Source of the DNA: Candidatus Flexifilum breve
GTDB lineage: Bacteria; Chloroflexota; Anaerolineae; Aggregatilineales; Phototrophicaceae
Reading direction: 5' to 3'
DNA: 64,000 bases
NCBI GenBank assembly: GCA_016717205.1
Contig: JADKGC010000002.1
Location: forward strand, 1 to 64,000
Shown: positions 32,523-40,463 of the stretch, piece after piece
How positions within the stretch are numbered: position 1 is the first letter of the stretch
Layout: each line of letters begins with the position of its first letter
Made by a program: the position numbers and the translations under genes
The notes under the pieces: generated by a model
Told to the model about the DNA's origin: nothing
Seen by the model: only the letters and a program-made list of their open reading frames with translations
Database searches by the model: none

Positions 32523-35500
32523 TTACGCCTCTTCAATCTGCTGGACGCGATCCACGCCCACGCTGAAATACTTCGCGTCCGGGTGATGCACGACGATGGC
32601 CGCCGTGCTCTGTTCGGGAATCCACTGGTAGGCCGGGCTGAGCATCAAGCCGAGTTCGCTTTCGGCGTTGGGGAGCAGCTTGAGCACGGTCTGGTGATCG
32701 CTCAAATCCGGGCAGGCCGGGTAGCCCCAGCTATAGCGTTTGCCGCGGTTCTCCGCGATGCCCAGCTCACGGTTGATGACAACTTTGTTGACGTAATTGG
32801 CCGTCGCTTCGGCGGCTTGCACCGCCAGCCCGTGGAAGAAGTACGCTTCGGTGTATTCGTTGGCGCTTTGCAGCTTGTCGAACTGCTGCGTCGCCACCTG
32901 CCCGACCGTCACAATTTGCAGCGGCACGGTATCGATCTGCCCGCTTTCGACCGAGGCATAGTAGTCGCTGATGCACAAATGCTCGCCGAACGGCTGACGC
33001 GGGAATGAGAAGCGCGCGATCTCGCGGCGTTCAAACTGCGCGAGGCGGCGATCCGCACCCTTGCCCACAAAGCGCAGTGTCTCCAAGAACGGCTCGGGAT
33101 CGTAGATGACCAGGTCTTCACCGTCGCTGTTGGCCGGGAAGTAGCCGTAAACAGCCTGCGGTTGCAGCGTCTTGGTGCTCAACGCCTCGCGCGTCATCCG
33201 GTACAGGCGATTTTCGAATTCAGCTTCCAGCTTCTTCCATTCCTCGCCGTGCGTGTTGGTCGCGCCCCACGACAGGCGGAAGAGTTCCGGCTTGTGCAGG
33301 TACTGCAAGACAATTTCCAGCGGCAGCGAGCGGATCGTCTTAATGCCCCAGAACGGCGGCGTCGGGATGTCCGGCGATGGCTTGACGGTGACGATGCGCT
33401 CGTAGCTGCGCTGACGCTTAACCGGAACCGGACGATCCAGCTCCTTATAGGCGTCCGCTTGCGTCCGCTCGATGAGCACGGTGCGGTTGCTCATGAGCTG
33501 TTCCATCGTCTCCAGCCCTTCGAAGGCGTCCTTGCAGTAGAACACGCCCGGCTCGTAAGGCTGATCGCTGCCTTCGAGGAACAGCGTGCGCAGCCCAAAG
33601 CGACGGTTGATCGCCGCGCCGCCGATCAGCACGGGATAGCTCAGGTTGCGCCGCGCCAGCTCGTTGACGATCAGCGGCATCTGCTTGGAGGTGCTCACCA
33701 GCAGCGCGCTCAAGCCGATGGCGTCGGCCTTGAGTTCGACCGCCTTCTCGATGATCGTGTTGGCGGGCACCTGCTTGCCGAGGTCGTGCACGGTGTAGCC
33801 GTTGTTGCTCAAAATCGTCTTGACGAGGTTCTTGCCGATGTCATGCACGTCACCGTAGACCGTCGCCAGCACCACCGTACCTTTGGTGACGCCTTCGACT
33901 TTGTCCATGAACTGTTCAAGGTAGGCGACCGTCTTCTTCATGACTTCGGCGGATTGCAGCACGAACGGCAGAATCAATTCGCCCGCGCCGAACTTGTCGC
34001 CGACTTCCTTCATGGCGGGGAGCAGCACGTTGTTCAACACACCAACTGCATCCTGCCGCGTCAGGCATTCGTCGATCAGCTTCTCGACGCCGTCTTTCTT
34101 GCGGTGGAGAATCTGCCAGTGAATCGCCTGTTCGGCGGTCATGTCGGCGGTAGGGTCTTCGGCCTGCTGCCCGCCCACCTTGACCTCGTTCTGCTCAAAG
34201 TACTGGATGAAGCGCGGCAGGGCGTTCTCATCGGTGTTGAAGATCAAATCGTTGGCGAGCTTGCGCTGATCTTCGGGAATTTCCGCGTAGGGCGTGATGT
34301 GCGCCGGGTTGACAATCGCCATATCCAGCCCCGCCTGCACCGCGTGATACAGGAACACACTGTTGAGCACACCGCGCGCCGCCACGCCGATCCCGAAGGA
34401 GACGTTGCTCACGCCGAGTGCGGTCATGACGCCGGGGATTTGCGCTTTGATCTGGCGGATGCCTTCAATCGTTTCGATGGCGTCGTTGCGCAGATCAGCC
34501 TGCCCGGTGGTGAGCGGGAACGTCAGCGTGTCAAAGATCAAATCCTGCGGCAGCAAGCCGTAGTCGTTGACGGCGATGTCGGTGATGCGCTGCGCAATCG
34601 CCAGCTTCTTCTCACGTGTGTGCGCCATGCCTTCTTCGTCAATCGTCATGGAGAGCACGCCCGCGCCGTACTTCTTGGCAATCGGCAGCACCTTATCGAT
34701 GCGTTCGCGCCCGTTTTCGAGGTTGTTGCCGTTGATGATCGCGCGCCCCGGATACACCGAGAGCGCCGCTTCCGCCACGGCGGGTTCCGTCACGTCGATG
34801 ATGAGCGGCGTTTCGACGGCCATCGCCAGCTTCTTGACGAGGATCTTCATCTGTTCGGCTTCGTCGGTGCGTTCGGTCAGCGCCACCTGCACGTCGAGCA
34901 TGTGCGCGCCGCTGTCCACCTGCTGCACCGCAATCGGAATCACGCTGTCGTAGTCTTCCGCGAGGATCAACTGCTTGACCTTGCGGCTGCCCTGCGTGTT
35001 GATGCGCTCACCGATCATCGTCGGGCCGGGGTTCTGGATCATCGGCACGGCGCGCATGTTGCTCGACGCCTTCGCCACATTGTCCAGTTCGCGCCGGAGC
35101 GGTTCGCGCCGCTTGGCGCGTCCGGCCACTTCCTCGGCATAGCTGTGACCATGCACTGCTTCGTACAGCTTGGCGATATGATCGGGCTGGGTGCCGCAGC
35201 ACCCGCCGACAATGCCCACGCCCCAGCGCGTGAACTCCGACACCATCTGGCTGAACGGATCGGGTTCCATCGGGTAGACCGCTTCGCCGTCCACGTTGAT
35301 CGGCAGACCGGCGTTCGGCAGAATGCTGATCGGGTACGGGCTGTTCTCTACCAAGAACTTGACGGGTTCGCGCATGTATTCAGGCCCCGTCGAGCAGTTC
35401 AGGCCGATCACGTCCAACTGCAGCGGTTCGAGCGTGGTCAGGGCGCTGTTGATGTCCGTGCCGAACAGCATACGCCCGCTCGTATCCAGCGTCACCTGCA

Positions 35501-36116
35501 CCTGCAACGGAATGCGCACGCCCAAATCTTCGAACAAGCGGTTGATGCCGTACACCGCCGCCTTCACTTCGAGGATGTCCTGACTCGTCTCGATCAGCAG
35601 CACATCGCAGCCGCCTTCGACCAAGCCTTTGGCCTGCGCGTAGAACACGTCCGCCAGTTCATCAAATGTGATGTTGCTCAGGTCGGGGTCGGTGCCGCTC
35701 GGCAGCTTGCCCGACGGCCCGATGCTGCCCGCCACCATGCGCGGGATGCCGGTCTCGGCTTCGATCTTGTCGCACACGCCGCGCGCCAACTGCGCCGCCG
35801 CATAGTTGATCTCGTAAGCCTTGTCCTGCAGGCCGTATTCGCGCAGGGTCAGCGGGTTGCTGCGGAACGTGCACGTTTCCACCACTTCCGCGCCCACTCG
35901 CAGGAACGACTCGTGAATCGCCGCGATCACATCCGGGCGCGTGATCACCAGATAGTCGTTGCAGCCGTTGTACTGCTCACCGCCGAAGTCGTCAGCGGTC
36001 AGGTTGTAGCGCTGAATGCTCGTGCCCATCGCGCCGTCATAAATGACGACATGATCCTGGATGGCGTCCAGATAGCGGCGGTTGGTATACGTCCGATTTG
36101 CGTGTCTCTGCGTCAT
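32523..36116 (-). CDS. metH: Cobalamin-dependent methionine synthase
   Basis: This is a complete 1197-residue MetH. Domains in order: homocysteine barrel (about 15-330; GLNCSTGPE and VGGCCGTQP zinc ligands); pterin barrel (about 350-620; MIGERINTQGSRKVK); helical cap and B12-binding domain (about 660-890) with DVHDIGKNLVKT, whose His ligates cobalamin; and the AdoMet reactivation domain (about 900-1197; RYSWGYPACPDLSDHQTVL, AIVVHHPDAKYFSVG). It transfers methyl from methyltetrahydrofolate to homocysteine. The ATG at 36116 is preceded by AGGTGA, which overlaps the RAYT stop codon. It is regulated by the upstream SAM riboswitch if the operon is read as one unit. Confidence 0.96.
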   Translation of the reverse strand: MTQRHANRTYTNRRYLDAIQDHVVIYDGAMGTSIQRYNLTADDFGGEQYNGCNDYLVITRPDVIAAIHESFLRVGAEVVETCTFRSNPLTLREYGLQDKAYEINYAAAQLARGVCDKIEAETGIPRMVAGSIGPSGKLPSGTDPDLSNITFDELADVFYAQAKGLVEGGCDVLLIETSQDILEVKAAVYGINRLFEDLGVRIPLQVQVTLDTSGRMLFGTDINSALTTLEPLQLDVIGLNCSTGPEYMREPVKFLVENSPYPISILPNAGLPINVDGEAVYPMEPDPFSQMVSEFTRWGVGIVGGCCGTQPDHIAKLYEAVHGHSYAEEVAGRAKRREPLRRELDNVAKASSNMRAVPMIQNPGPTMIGERINTQGSRKVKQLILAEDYDSVIPIAVQQVDSGAHMLDVQVALTERTDEAEQMKILVKKLAMAVETPLIIDVTEPAVAEAALSVYPGRAIINGNNLENGRERIDKVLPIAKKYGAGVLSMTIDEEGMAHTREKKLAIAQRITDIAVNDYGLLPQDLIFDTLTFPLTTGQADLRNDAIETIEGIRQIKAQIPGVMTALGVSNVSFGIGVAARGVLNSVFLYHAVQAGLDMAIVNPAHITPYAEIPEDQRKLANDLIFNTDENALPRFIQYFEQNEVKVGGQQAEDPTADMTAEQAIHWQILHRKKDGVEKLIDECLTRQDAVGVLNNVLLPAMKEVGDKFGAGELILPFVLQSAEVMKKTVAYLEQFMDKVEGVTKGTVVLATVYGDVHDIGKNLVKTILSNNGYTVHDLGKQVPANTIIEKAVELKADAIGLSALLVSTSKQMPLIVNELARRNLSYPVLIGGAAINRRFGLRTLFLEGSDQPYEPGVFYCKDAFEGLETMEQLMSNRTVLIERTQADAYKELDRPVPVKRQRSYERIVTVKPSPDIPTPPFWGIKTIRSLPLEIVLQYLHKPELFRLSWGATNTHGEEWKKLEAEFENRLYRMTREALSTKTLQPQAVYGYFPANSDGEDLVIYDPEPFLETLRFVGKGADRRLAQFERREIARFSFPRQPFGEHLCISDYYASVESGQIDTVPLQIVTVGQVATQQFDKLQSANEYTEAYFFHGLAVQAAEATANYVNKVVINRELGIAENRGKRYSWGYPACPDLSDHQTVLKLLPNAESELGLMLSPAYQWIPEQSTAAIVVHHPDAKYFSVGVDRVQQIEEA

Positions 36117-36122
36117 GCTCAC

Positions 36123-36665
36123 CTAGTTTCTACTTCCCTTAGCCAGATTCTCTCGGTCCTCTGCCCAGCGACCGGGGTTGGTGACGATATAACCGCGGAA
36201 TTCGTTCAGCGTGAATTCGTTCCGGATGACCTGTTCGTAAAAGTTACGCTGCCACACGGGCGCGTTCGGCGTGTCCCGTTGCGCATTGATCCGTTTCGTC
36301 ACCGCGGATTTGAACCCTGCAACAAACGACCCCAATGAACGCAGTGGACGATACGCGACACCGGGTTTCTGTAGGGGCGCACGGCCGTGCGCCCCTACGT
36401 CTCCGCCGTCGATAATCACGATAATGCCGTGAATATGATTCGGCATGACCACAAATGCATCCAATTCAATTTCGGGGCGAATGGTTTCGGTCCGCCACCA
36501 TTCCTCTTCCACAATCCGCCCAAAATCGTTCAACCGCATCTCACCATCGACGATGTCGCCGAACAACGATTCGCGCCCATGCGTGCAAATCGTCACGACA
36601 TACGCGCCATTCTGCGTGTAATCGTAATCTTTCAGGCGGATGGATCGGCGATGATGTTCGTTCAT
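36123..36665 (-). CDS. REP-associated tyrosine transposase (RAYT, Y1_Tnp)
   Basis: The 180-residue protein from ATG 36665 begins MNEHHRRSIRLKDYDYTQNG and has YVVTICTHGRESLFGDI, the metal-binding HxH in VVMPNHIHGIIVI, and the C-terminal helix WQRNFYEQVIRNEFTLNEF, where Tyr is the expected nucleophile. This is the IS200/IS605-related single-strand transposase domesticated to mobilise REP sequences. The frame extends to 36935 but lacks homology there. Residues near 110-116 (GAHGRAPLQ) are encoded by a perfect REP palindrome. It sits 11 bases after the nucleoside phosphorylase and six before metH, inside the operon. Confidence 0.92.
   Translation of the reverse strand: MNEHHRRSIRLKDYDYTQNGAYVVTICTHGRESLFGDIVDGEMRLNDFGRIVEEEWWRTETIRPEIELDAFVVMPNHIHGIIVIIDGGDVGAHGRAPLQKPGVAYRPLRSLGSFVAGFKSAVTKRINAQRDTPNAPVWQRNFYEQVIRNEFTLNEFRGYIVTNPGRWAEDRENLAKGSRN
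36371..36398. repeat. Perfect 28-bp REP palindrome in RAYT gene
   Basis: GTAGGGGCGCACGG is followed directly by its exact reverse complement. An almost identical palindrome occurs at 40304-40331 between other genes. Confidence 0.9.
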
Positions 36666-36676
36666 TGCCAATTGCC

Positions 36677-37441
36677 TCACAACCGCAGACACGCCTCGAC
36701 TGCCAATGTGAACAATTTCTGGCGCGTGTCTGGTCGCCCGTTGATCCAATCGCGGGAATCCCATTCGTCGCCGCTCAGGTCGTCGCCGCTGTACAAAATC
36801 TGCCCGAAGGTCACGCCGCGGAACTTCGCCACCGCAAAGAACGCCGACGCTTCCATTTCGACCGTCAGACAGCCTTCGTCGCGGCGCTGCGCCACCTTGC
36901 CCGGCGTCTCGCGATAGAGCGCGTCCGTCGTCCACGTCTTGCCGATCACATAGGGCACATGATGTGCCTGCAGCGTCTGCTCAATCGCTTCAATCGCTTG
37001 CGAGCTGGCCGACACATCGCGGCTCGGCGGCAGGTAGTGATACGACGTGCCTTCATCGCGGATCGCCGTCACGGGCACAACCACATGGCCGACAGCCAGC
37101 TCTTTGTTGAGCACACCCGCACCGCCGCACGCGATGATCTTGCTCGCGCCAAGCGCGATCAATTCTTCGAGATAACCCGCGGCCAGCGGCGCGCCCACGC
37201 CGGGATGTGCCACCGCCACCCGCCGCCCATCCTGCTCGATCACGTACACCGGATTGCTGCCCATTTCGCTGCGCAGCACCAGCACTTGCTCAACTTCAGC
37301 ACAGGCCGCGGCGATTACTTCCTGAAAGAAGCACAGGACACAGTATTCCGGCATGCGCTCGTGCCGCCGCAGCAGCTTGTGCGGCTCGATCATCGCGTTG
37401 GGATTGCTGTCGTATTCGAGAATCGGATACATGTTCGTCAT
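36677..37441 (-). CDS. Nucleoside phosphorylase (PNP/UDP family)
   Basis: The 254-residue protein has HPGVGAPLAAGYLEELIALG, IIACGGAGVLNKELAVGHVV, SYHYLPPSRDV and CLTVEMEASAFFAVA, the nucleoside-binding Glu-Met-Glu motif of the family. These enzymes cleave the glycosidic bond of nucleosides with phosphate or water. In a SAM-controlled methionine operon the likely substrate is methylthioadenosine, S-adenosylhomocysteine or a related nucleoside. That is inference from context; the sequence alone looks closer to uridine/purine phosphorylases. It lies seven bases after the DinB-like gene. Confidence 0.88.
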   Translation of the reverse strand: MTNMYPILEYDSNPNAMIEPHKLLRRHERMPEYCVLCFFQEVIAAACAEVEQVLVLRSEMGSNPVYVIEQDGRRVAVAHPGVGAPLAAGYLEELIALGASKIIACGGAGVLNKELAVGHVVVPVTAIRDEGTSYHYLPPSRDVSASSQAIEAIEQTLQAHHVPYVIGKTWTTDALYRETPGKVAQRRDEGCLTVEMEASAFFAVAKFRGVTFGQILYSGDDLSGDEWDSRDWINGRPDTRQKLFTLAVEACLRL

Positions 37442-37448
37442 TGACGCT

Positions 37449-37913
37449 TTAGCCTTGCAGCTTCTTGAACTCGCTTAACTGATGGGTGTGCGTTTCCATG
37501 TCTTCACTCATGGCATCCAACCACCCGCCATACCCCTTAATGCCGCCCGCCTGCTGCGCTGTGAGGGATTCCGCGCGGCTGATGGTGCGCGCGATCAAAT
37601 CGCGAAACTCACTGAGCGTGCCCGGCCAATCCAAATGTGCCCGCGCCTCGACTGACTGCGCGTTGAATGTATCGAAGTCGTACTCAATCGGTTCGACATT
37701 CCCCGCTGCGAACAGGTCATAGCGGCGGTGCAGTTCGACCAGCCACCCGGCTTCGTGCGCGATGATCTGCTTGGGCGACCACCAGCCGCACGCCTCCGAC
37801 TTTTCGGCCAATTCCGGCGTGTAGGTGTCGGTCACCGCCAACATGTCGCCGCTCACCTTGCGAAATTGCTGGAGCGCGGTCTGGAACTTCTCAAAGGTGT
37901 TCACGGGAGGCAT
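37449..37913 (-). CDS. DinB-like four-helix protein
   Basis: The 154-residue helical protein has FEKFQTALQQFRKVSGDMLA at the start, WSPKQIIAHEAGWLVELHRR in the middle and METHTHQLSEFKKLQ at the end. This is the DinB/YfiT superfamily layout, with His at the metal positions (IIAHE, THTHQ). Superfamily members are metal-dependent thiol transferases or of unknown role. Its tight spacing to neighbours makes it part of the operon, but no link to methionine is evident. Confidence 0.8.
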   Translation of the reverse strand: MPPVNTFEKFQTALQQFRKVSGDMLAVTDTYTPELAEKSEACGWWSPKQIIAHEAGWLVELHRRYDLFAAGNVEPIEYDFDTFNAQSVEARAHLDWPGTLSEFRDLIARTISRAESLTAQQAGGIKGYGGWLDAMSEDMETHTHQLSEFKKLQG

Positions 37914-37936
37914 CGATCCATCACTTTCTACTCAAA

Positions 37937-38833
37937 TCACGCTTCATTTTCGGGTTTGGAAGTGTTGGGGCGCGCGTGCAGCAGCTTGCCCGGCACCCGC
38001 GTTTGCGCCATTTGCTGCACGATCAGCGCCTGAATCTCGTCGAGTTGATCCTGAATATCGCGAATTTCCAGCTCCGCCTTGATGTTCACGCTGTATTCGA
38101 TGTCGTCGCGAATCTTGTCGCGCGCCGCCTGCCGATTCTGGCTGATCAACACAAACAGCGAGAGGAAGATCGCCTCCAGTGAGACGATCATCGTCAGTAG
38201 GCCGAATGGGAACGGATCGAACGGTTCCAGACCGGGGATGATGTGCATATTCAGCACCATCCACACGGCGAACCACACAAAGTTGAAGTAGACGAAGCGA
38301 ATATCGCCCGCCACCATCGTCAGAAAATCAGAGAGGCGTTCGCCAATCGTCGGCTTGATGACCTCTTCCATCTCTTCGTTGACGTTACGGGCGACGACGC
38401 GGTTGCGCACCAAGACATCAGTCTCGCGGATGCGCTTGCCGAGCATGGCGATCATGTCGAGCGCGGCAGCGGGGTGGGCGCGCACCAGCATGAGCAAGTC
38501 GTTCCGGTCAATGACCAGCACCATCGTCTGATCGATGGCGCGCGCGCTCGTGCTGCGGCTCGCGTTGTCGAGCAGCGACAGTTCCCCGAAGATTTCGCCT
38601 TTTTCCATGTAGCTGATGGTGACGCGCTCGTGGCTGCGGTCGCGAATGAAGATTTCCACACGGCCCCGCTGCACAATGAACATTGTGCCGCCGGGTTCAC
38701 CCGCCGTGAAAATCACCTGACCGGGCATGAACGTCATTTGCTCAAGCTGCTGCGCCAGCGCTTCTAGTTCTTGATCGTCCAGCAGTTCGAAGAGTGGAAC
38801 TTCGCGAAGTAAATTGAGGTCAATGTTCTGCAT
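37937..38833 (-). CDS. Cyclic-nucleotide-binding domain plus DUF1003 membrane protein
   Basis: The 298-residue protein starts at ATG 38833, with GGGGAAGG upstream. Residues about 8-125 form a cNMP-binding beta-roll (FMPGQVIFTAGEPGGTMFIV, GEIFGELSLLDNASRSTSAR with the phosphate-binding cassette). Then come a linker and DUF1003 (about 170-290), with two transmembrane helices (FNFVWFAVWMVLNMHIIPGL, LTMIVSLEAIFLSLFVLIS) and a helical tail, SQNRQAARDKIRDDIEYSVN. The combination suggests a membrane protein sensing a nucleotide. It is the first gene after the SAM riboswitch and terminator. Confidence 0.88.
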   Translation of the reverse strand: MQNIDLNLLREVPLFELLDDQELEALAQQLEQMTFMPGQVIFTAGEPGGTMFIVQRGRVEIFIRDRSHERVTISYMEKGEIFGELSLLDNASRSTSARAIDQTMVLVIDRNDLLMLVRAHPAAALDMIAMLGKRIRETDVLVRNRVVARNVNEEMEEVIKPTIGERLSDFLTMVAGDIRFVYFNFVWFAVWMVLNMHIIPGLEPFDPFPFGLLTMIVSLEAIFLSLFVLISQNRQAARDKIRDDIEYSVNIKAELEIRDIQDQLDEIQALIVQQMAQTRVPGKLLHARPNTSKPENEA

Positions 38834-38844
38834 AGCGCCTTCCC

Positions 38845-38886
38845 CCAAAAAACAAAAACGCCTCAGGCAGTCAAGACACAGAGGCG
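38845..38886 (-). terminator. Riboswitch-associated intrinsic terminator
   Basis: On the minus strand CGCCTC (38886-38881) pairs with GAGGCG (38864-38859), followed by TTTTTGTTTTTT. It lies between the SAM riboswitch and the first start codon, 26 bases before the ATG. This is the expected expression platform for off-switching. Confidence 0.85.
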
Positions 38887-38903
38887 CGGGATAGACAGAA
38901 ATT

Positions 38904-39007
38904 GCTCATCTTCCAGACCCATGTCTGACGGACTTAGCACCTTCCCGACGCTTCAGGGGTTGCCGCGAGATCAGTGAGCCGTGTCTCTCCCTCGCCTCTT
39001 GATGAGA
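38904..39007 (-). ncRNA. S-box (SAM-I type) riboswitch
   Basis: On the minus strand the segment starts CTCATCAAGAGGCGAGGGA, continues with GCGGCAACCCC, then GGGAAGGTGCTAAGTCC, and closes with GGAAGATGAG. These match the S-box core in order and spacing. P1 is formed by CTCATC (39006-39001) and GATGAG (38910-38905). A terminator follows directly. It binds S-adenosylmethionine and lowers transcription of the methionine operon. Confidence 0.92.
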
Positions 39008-39031
39008 TGTTCAATTGGACTTCGAAATTGC

Positions 39032-39060
39032 ATTGTAATCTATCCAGTGATACGCGTCAA
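39032..39060 (-). promoter_or_regulatory. Promoter of the SAM-riboswitch operon
   Basis: On the minus strand TTGACG (39060-39055) and TACAAT (39037-39032) are separated by 17 bases, about 25 bases before the riboswitch starts. Confidence 0.8.
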
Positions 39061-39076
39061 GCGCCGCACAATGCGC

Positions 39077-39104
39077 TATACTGGAAGTAATGAACGGAGA
39101 GGAG
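39077..39104 (+). promoter_or_regulatory. -10 box and strong ribosome site for DUF1269 gene
   Basis: TATACT at 39077-39082 could be a -10 element. GGAGAGGAG at about 39096-39104 lies six bases before ATG 39111, which favours that start over the ATG at 39090. Confidence 0.55.
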
Positions 39105-39110
39105 TCGGTC

Positions 39111-39602
39111 ATGAAACGTCATACGATCATCGCTGTTTTTCCATCGCGCGGTTCGTTGATTGACGCCGTCGAGCGCGTGAAAGCGCTGGACTATCTGAAG
39201 ATTAAACACTCTGCGGTCATCGTGAAAGCCGACGACGGCGAAACGGTCGTCCTCGAAGACGACATCAGCGTGAGCGAAGGCAGCATCGCGGGCGGTACGC
39301 TCGGGTCGCTCATGGGGGCGCTCGGCATCGCCGGCTTAGGCGCGTTCCTGCTGCCGGGCGTCGGCCCGATCATCGCCATCGGCGCGGGCGCGCTGCTCGG
39401 CGGCTTGATCGGCGGGGCGACGGGTGGTCTCACCGCCAGCCTGATTGATCTCGGCATCAAAGATGACCAGTTGGACGAATTAGCGGGGCATTTGAGCGCG
39501 GGCCGCGTCGCTATGGTGCTCGACGCCGAAGCTGAAGTCGATGTGCTTGGACGTTTGCAGCAAGACCTGCAGCCCTTCGAAGCTGAAATCACCACGCCCT
39601 AA
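39111..39602 (+). CDS. DUF1269-like protein, first of tandem pair
   Basis: The 163-residue protein begins MKRHTIIAVFPSRGSLIDAV. It has a glycine-rich hydrophobic centre (GGTLGSLMGALGIAGLGAFL, LPGVGPIIAIGAGALLGGLI) and a C-terminal AGRVAMVLDAE half. This matches the DUF1269/general stress protein layout: a ferredoxin-like fold interrupted by a Gly-rich hairpin that may insert into membrane. The function is not established. It is about 45 percent similar by eye to the gene at 39759, indicating a duplication. Confidence 0.82.
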   Translation: MKRHTIIAVFPSRGSLIDAVERVKALDYLKIKHSAVIVKADDGETVVLEDDISVSEGSIAGGTLGSLMGALGIAGLGAFLLPGVGPIIAIGAGALLGGLIGGATGGLTASLIDLGIKDDQLDELAGHLSAGRVAMVLDAEAEVDVLGRLQQDLQPFEAEITTP

Positions 39603-39607
39603 CCTCC

Positions 39608-39631
39608 GGGGATGGGAGGCTCTGCCCATCC
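39608..39631. other. Hairpin after DUF1269 gene
   Basis: GGGATGGG and CCCATCCC pair around AGGCTCTG just after the stop codon. There is no T-run, so terminator function is uncertain. Confidence 0.4.
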
Positions 39632-39758
39632 CTGATCCCCGCAATCCCATGCGGCATTTGTGACACCTGTCACCATGAGATTGGAAGAATTCATTGTTGT
39701 AGTATCCAGAGTTGATGTATTCTCAACAGGTACGATCTGGTTGGCAAGGGAATAAACG

Positions 39759-40277
39759 ATGTCGTCTGAACTGGTAGTGGCGATCTTTCCGTCGCGCACC
39801 ACCCTCACTAAAGCCCTCGATCATTTGATGGGTATCAAGGATCTCCACATTGAGCACGCGGCGATTGTCGCCAAGGCGAACAGTGGGGAGGTCATTTTTC
39901 TCGACGATGACATCGGGCCGGATGAAGGCGGAATCACGGGCGGCACACTCGGCGCGGCGATTGCGGCGCTCGGCGTCGCGCAGTTAGGCGCGCTGGCCAT
40001 CCCCGGCGTCGGGGCGCTGATCGCGGTCGGCGCGGCGGCGCTGGTGGGCGGTCTGCTCGGCAACGTCACCGGGCGCTTAGCCGCCAACCTCGTGGATTCA
40101 GGCTTCAAGCCGGATCACGATCATGTGAGTTCACTCTCCGGTCGCCTCGAAGCGGGTCATCCCGCGCTCATTCTGGAGGTCGCCAACGCGCACGCCATCC
40201 TCGACCGCCTCAAAGCCGAACTTCAGCCCTACCGCGCCGAACTCGTCGATCAACTGCGCGCCGTCGCGGCGGTGTAA
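39759..40277 (+). CDS. DUF1269-like protein, second of tandem pair
   Basis: The 172-residue protein begins MSSELVVAIFPSRTTLTKAL and shares with the 39111 product the VAIFPSR start, HAAIVAKA, GGTLGAAIAALGVAQLGALA, PGVGALIAVGAAALVGG and AGHPALILEV. Both probably have the same interrupted ferredoxin-like fold. AAGGGA lies upstream of the ATG. A REP palindrome at 40304 follows the stop codon and could terminate transcription. Confidence 0.82.
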   Translation: MSSELVVAIFPSRTTLTKALDHLMGIKDLHIEHAAIVAKANSGEVIFLDDDIGPDEGGITGGTLGAAIAALGVAQLGALAIPGVGALIAVGAAALVGGLLGNVTGRLAANLVDSGFKPDHDHVSSLSGRLEAGHPALILEVANAHAILDRLKAELQPYRAELVDQLRAVAAV

Positions 40278-40303
40278 ACCACTCAACATTTGCACACATA
40301 CTT

Positions 40304-40331
40304 GTAGGGGCGCACAGCCGTGCGCCCCTAC
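40304..40331. repeat. 28-bp REP palindrome
   Basis: GTAGGGGCGCAC and GTGCGCCCCTAC flank AGCC. It differs by one base from the palindrome inside the RAYT gene (36371-36398). Confidence 0.85.
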
Positions 40332-40423
40332 GGTAATACCCACGAAAATCCCAAATTGCACCCCGCTTCACACCACCCGTCTATCATTCATCTCCACCCG
40401 TCCAAAACGCCGCAGGATCAGGG

Positions 40424-40429
40424 TATAAT
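40424..40429 (+). promoter_or_regulatory. -10 box of deoC
   Basis: TATAAT precedes CGCTGTAA, 35 bases before the deoC start. A similar TATAATCG context occurs at 11168 and 61978. No clear -35 was found. Confidence 0.5.
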
Positions 40430-40463
40430 CGCTGTAATTCAGTTGATCAGAGGATGAATCCCG

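Noticed and set aside
33162..36338. A 1058-codon open frame opposite metH
   Set aside because: It is antisense to a complete MetH with all domain motifs; its Arg/His/Asp-rich composition is typical of shadow frames in GC-rich genes.
36666..36935. Longer form of the RAYT
   Set aside because: The added residues overlap the nucleoside phosphorylase gene in another frame and have no RAYT similarity.
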